This document shows positions 5,615 to 7,671 of a DNA stretch of 7,671 nt, piece by piece. Position numbers and translations under genes: made by a program. This DNA comes from an uncultured Opitutia bacterium (lineage in GTDB: Bacteria; Verrucomicrobiota; Verrucomicrobiia; Opitutales; JABJCN01), in the NCBI GenBank assembly GCA_913046175.1, contig CAJWSN010000064.1, forward strand, positions 1-7,671, read 5' to 3'. Under the pieces are notes generated by a model, which was not told the origin of the DNA, did not search any database, and saw only the letters and a list, made by a program, of their open reading frames with translations. Positions within the stretch are counted from its first letter, which is position 1, and each line of letters opens with the position of its first letter.

Positions 5615-6493
5615 ATGGATTTCAACAAACAACTCCATAATTTTCGCGCTCGAGTTGAGTTGGGTATTTGTGAGCTCGTGCCAACCACTGAAACCCGCCC
5701 GGGCCGACTGCACTCAGCCATGCGATACAGCATGCAGGCCGGCGGCAAAAGATTACGTCCCGTCCTTCTTCTGGCGACCCAGGAACTCTTCTCCCAAGAG
5801 ATTGACCCGGTTCCCGCTGCCGTTGCCGTTGAATGCCTCCACTGCTACTCGCTGATACACGATGACCTCCCCTGCATGGATAACAGCGACCTCCGCCGCG
5901 GGAAACCCTCCTGCCACATTGAATTTGACGAGGCAACCGCCGTACTGGCTGGAGACGCCTTGCTGACACATGCGTTCCGACTTTTGGGTGCCGCATACCC
6001 CGACCAAGCAACGGTGGCGACACGCCTCGTTGCCATCCTTGGCGAAGCTGCGGGGAGCGAACACCTGATTGGAGGGCAAATGGAGGACATCTCCAGTGAA
6101 AGCAGCACCCCGGATGATGAAACCCTTGACTACATTCATCGCAACAAGACCGCAGCCCTCCTGATCGCTTCCCTACAAATGGGGGCCGTTCTTGGCAAGG
6201 CAAGCAAGGAGGAAGAGCAAATGATTCTCAAGCTGGGTGAATGTGTCGGCCTGACCTTTCAAATCGTGGACGACCTCCTCGACCAAACCGGAAACAGGGA
6301 ACTAATCGGAAAACCCGTTGGATCTGATCGGGAAAAGAACAAAACCACCTATCTCTCTTTGCATTCAATGGAACAAACAAGAGCCCGGGTGGATTCCCTG
6401 ACCACGCAAGCATCCGAATTATGCAAGAAACTGGAAGGAGACGACTCTTTCCTGGAATGGTTGGTCCGTGACATGGCCGGCCGTGTAAATTAG
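5615..6493 (+). CDS. ispA: Polyprenyl synthetase, farnesyl diphosphate synthase type (IspA-like)
   Basis: A trans-isoprenyl diphosphate synthase that condenses isopentenyl diphosphate with allylic diphosphates in the cytoplasm. The product feeds undecaprenyl phosphate, quinones or carotenoids. In 292 residues (normal length) the key motifs are GGKRLRP at 43-49, the first aspartate-rich motif DDLPCMD at 83-89 followed by LRRG, a GDALLTHAF helix, KTAAL (178-182), the second aspartate-rich motif DDLLD at 219-223, and KNKTTY (241-246). The two-residue insertion in the first motif (DD-x4-D) and the Tyr-Ser at -5/-4 before it match bacterial type II FPP synthases such as E. coli IspA. C15 product is therefore most likely, but C20 cannot be excluded. 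ATG 5615 is chosen because the upstream ATGs at 5583 and 5586 are out of frame; there is no Shine-Dalgarno sequence. No xseB or dxs is adjacent, unlike in many proteobacteria. Confidence 0.93.
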   Translation: MDFNKQLHNFRARVELGICELVPTTETRPGRLHSAMRYSMQAGGKRLRPVLLLATQELFSQEIDPVPAAVAVECLHCYSLIHDDLPCMDNSDLRRGKPSCHIEFDEATAVLAGDALLTHAFRLLGAAYPDQATVATRLVAILGEAAGSEHLIGGQMEDISSESSTPDDETLDYIHRNKTAALLIASLQMGAVLGKASKEEEQMILKLGECVGLTFQIVDDLLDQTGNRELIGKPVGSDREKNKTTYLSLHSMEQTRARVDSLTTQASELCKKLEGDDSFLEWLVRDMAGRVN

Positions 6494-6606
6494 ATGCAAA
6501 AACATTTTTCGACAGCGAGGCCCAACTTTTTTTGAACGTTAAAGGCTTGTCATTTTTTAATTTATTTGAAATTCATTCTGGGTTTATAGTTACGCGTTTA
6601 CCTCCT
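6494..6606 (+). promoter_or_regulatory. AT-rich leader before the lipoprotein gene, tentative promoter
   Basis: The 113 bases after ispA turn markedly AT-rich, with long T runs at 6528-6534 and 6553-6558. A TATAGT at 6585-6590 could be a -10 element lying 17 bases before the ATG at 6607, which would leave a very short leader. The best upstream match, TTGTCA at 6547-6552, is too far for a standard spacer. The AT shift suggests an own promoter for the lipoprotein, but the elements are weak. The frame is open from a TTG at 6532, but that would place 25 extra residues in front of a typical signal peptide. Confidence 0.28.
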
Positions 6607-7023
6607 ATGAGGATTTTCATTCGACCAATTCTATTCCTACTGGTTTTTCTGTCCGGATGCACGACCTATGTCGGGTTGCATCGCCCGGAAAAACTCATGG
6701 TGCCCCAGGGACACGCCACACTAGACAACATCCAGACCGCAATTCGGGAGGGTGCATCGCTTCAGGGATGGCAGGTCGAGGATGAAGGGCCCAACTACCT
6801 GATCGTCTCCAACGAACCCTACCGCCAGGCAAGATTTCCGACCATTCAGGTCACGTACTCCCTTTACTCGGTGGAGTTTGCATATGTGAGTAGTCGCAAC
6901 CTGCGATACACCCACATTACTGAAGGAAAGCAGCTGGTTCGCAGGGATTATAACAAGATGGTGAACGGGCTCGTACAATCCATCCGGCATCAAATGGAGC
7001 AAATGCGCAGAACCCGCCTGTAA
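6607..7023 (+). CDS. Small lipoprotein of unknown function
   Basis: From ATG 6607 the 138-residue protein starts with a classic lipoprotein signal: basic MRIFIR, a hydrophobic core, and the lipobox LSGC with the lipidated Cys at 18. A Thr-Thr follows the Cys, and no Asp is seen at +2, so outer-membrane sorting is likely if the cell has the Lol system. The mature part has a pattern I recall from hypothetical small lipoproteins of Gram-negative bacteria: an A-I-x-x-(A/G) helix, a GW (58-59), alternating strands, a S-x-NL-x-Y segment (SRNLRY) and then a D/N-Y-N-x-(M/W) motif (DYNKM) before a final helix. That resemblance is from memory. It lies 113 bp after ispA and converges on the GT2 gene with a 22-bp gap. 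There is no Shine-Dalgarno sequence; CCTCCT precedes the ATG instead. Confidence 0.78.
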   Translation: MRIFIRPILFLLVFLSGCTTYVGLHRPEKLMVPQGHATLDNIQTAIREGASLQGWQVEDEGPNYLIVSNEPYRQARFPTIQVTYSLYSVEFAYVSSRNLRYTHITEGKQLVRRDYNKMVNGLVQSIRHQMEQMRRTRL

Positions 7024-7045
7024 GCAAACAGGTGGTTTCCCAAAA

Positions 7046-7671
7046 TTACTCCATCAACCGCCCCACAAGGTAAATCCCGGCGGCCAGGACTCCACCAAAG
7101 GCACTCAGGATTCCAAACAGGAAAATCTTCATACCCAGCGGCAGGTGCCCAAGATTATAACGAAAGATGCAGTAGATCGCCCGAAACCCGTCCCTCATTC
7201 CAATCTTCTTGCCTTCATCATAGGTTCGACCGGAATAAGAGATGCCCATCTCGAAAATCCTGACCTTCTTTCGGGCCACCTTGGCCACAATCTCGGGCTC
7301 AAAGCCAAAGCGATTCTCACAGATTTCTATTCCCTGCAACACCTCACGTCGGAACACCTTGTAACAAGTCTCCATGTCAGTAAGGTTGAGGTCGGTCATC
7401 ATATTGCTGAGGAAGGTGAGAAAGTTATTCCCAATCGAGTGCCAAAAGTAGAGAACACGATGAGCCCCACCAGTCAGGAAACGTGATCCCAAGGCCACAT
7501 CAGCCTTGTCATCCTGGATCAACTGAATGAGCTTGCGCAAATCGCGGGGGTCATATTCCAGGTCGGCATCCTGGATGATGACGACGTCCCCGGTCGCCGC
7601 GGAAAAGCCCGAGCGTAGGGCTGCACCCTTTCCCTGGTTGACTGGGTGAAAGATGACCTGTGCGACCTCGG
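7046..7671 (-). CDS. Glycosyltransferase family 2, dolichyl-phosphate-mannose-synthase type (N-terminus outside window)
   Basis: The frame is open from the right edge to TAA at 7046-7048, giving 207 residues; no start lies inside the window. The visible part begins in the GT-A domain with NQGKGAALRSGF (11-22). It then has the metal-binding DAD in IIQDADLEYDP (31-41) and GSRF (61-64), followed by FGFEPEIVAKV (121-131) and the stretch YSGRTYDEGKKIGMRDGF (145-162). Those last features are typical of DPM1/YkcC-like enzymes that transfer a sugar from GDP-mannose or UDP-glucose to a polyprenyl phosphate. One membrane helix (about 180-201) closes the protein, which would anchor it at the inner membrane. 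About 100 N-terminal residues are missing to the right. The donor and the carrier cannot be told from this fragment. Confidence 0.88.
   Translation of the reverse strand, partial: EVAQVIFHPVNQGKGAALRSGFSAATGDVVIIQDADLEYDPRDLRKLIQLIQDDKADVALGSRFLTGGAHRVLYFWHSIGNNFLTFLSNMMTDLNLTDMETCYKVFRREVLQGIEICENRFGFEPEIVAKVARKKVRIFEMGISYSGRTYDEGKKIGMRDGFRAIYCIFRYNLGHLPLGMKIFLFGILSAFGGVLAAGIYLVGRLME

Noticed and set aside
5486..5713. A 75-codon minus-strand frame crossing the ispA start
   Set aside because: It covers the first 99 bases of ispA in antisense, matches no family I recognise, and would need fmdB-side regulation that is not visible.
5622..6203. A 193-codon minus-strand frame opposite ispA
   Set aside because: Arg/Gly-rich antisense composition, overlapping the catalytic motifs of ispA; a typical shadow frame.
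6532..6606. A longer lipoprotein reading starting at TTG 6532
   Set aside because: It would put 25 residues ahead of a complete signal peptide and lipobox; ATG 6607 gives a standard lipoprotein start.
1..7671. tRNA or rRNA genes, CRISPR arrays, insertion sequences, phage or defence modules
   Set aside because: No cloverleaf, repeat-spacer pattern, transposase motif or terminal inverted repeats were seen. Apart from the 481-486 junction the genes are ordinary housekeeping and envelope genes.

Overview
The window looks like ordinary chromosomal DNA from a Gram-negative bacterium. It carries a lipoprotein with a lipobox, MurJ, an FmdB-type zinc ribbon protein, QueH and an IspA-type prenyl synthase, with short intergenic gaps on both strands. 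A Verrucomicrobiota (PVC-type) source is my best guess. It rests on general gene flavour, frequent TTG/GTG starts and weak Shine-Dalgarno signals, so it is held loosely.

Layout. Positions 1-192 are the 3' end of a CPBP intramembrane protease. It overlaps by ATGA with the 5' part of trpS (189 to about 485). At the palindrome CCATGG (481-486) trpS stops abruptly. From there rightwards the DNA is the 5' part of an oppositely oriented ElyC/YdcF-like (DUF218) gene (about 480-899, minus). Both genes lack their 3' ends at the same point. This is either a deletion or rearrangement scar or a chimeric join. After a 213-bp divergent spacer comes a co-directional plus-strand group: a GT4 glycosyltransferase (1113-2234), a 95-residue two-helix membrane protein (2269-2556) and queH (2608-3300). 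Convergent to it lies the minus-strand pair fmdB (5083-5409) then murJ (3362-4906). Divergent from fmdB is ispA (5615-6493), followed by a small lipoprotein (6607-7023). A minus-strand GT2 glycosyltransferase of the dolichyl-phosphate-mannose-synthase type (7046-7671) runs off the right edge.

Functional theme. Several genes belong to the envelope and its lipid carriers. IspA makes the C15 precursor of undecaprenyl phosphate, MurJ flips lipid II, the GT2 probably glycosylates a polyprenyl phosphate or similar acceptor, the GT4 probably builds a surface glycan, and ElyC-like proteins act in envelope biogenesis. QueH (tRNA queuosine) and TrpS are translation genes. No RNA gene, CRISPR array, insertion sequence or defence system was seen, and I found no convincing undescribed system. 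The strongest anomaly is the trpS/elyC junction.
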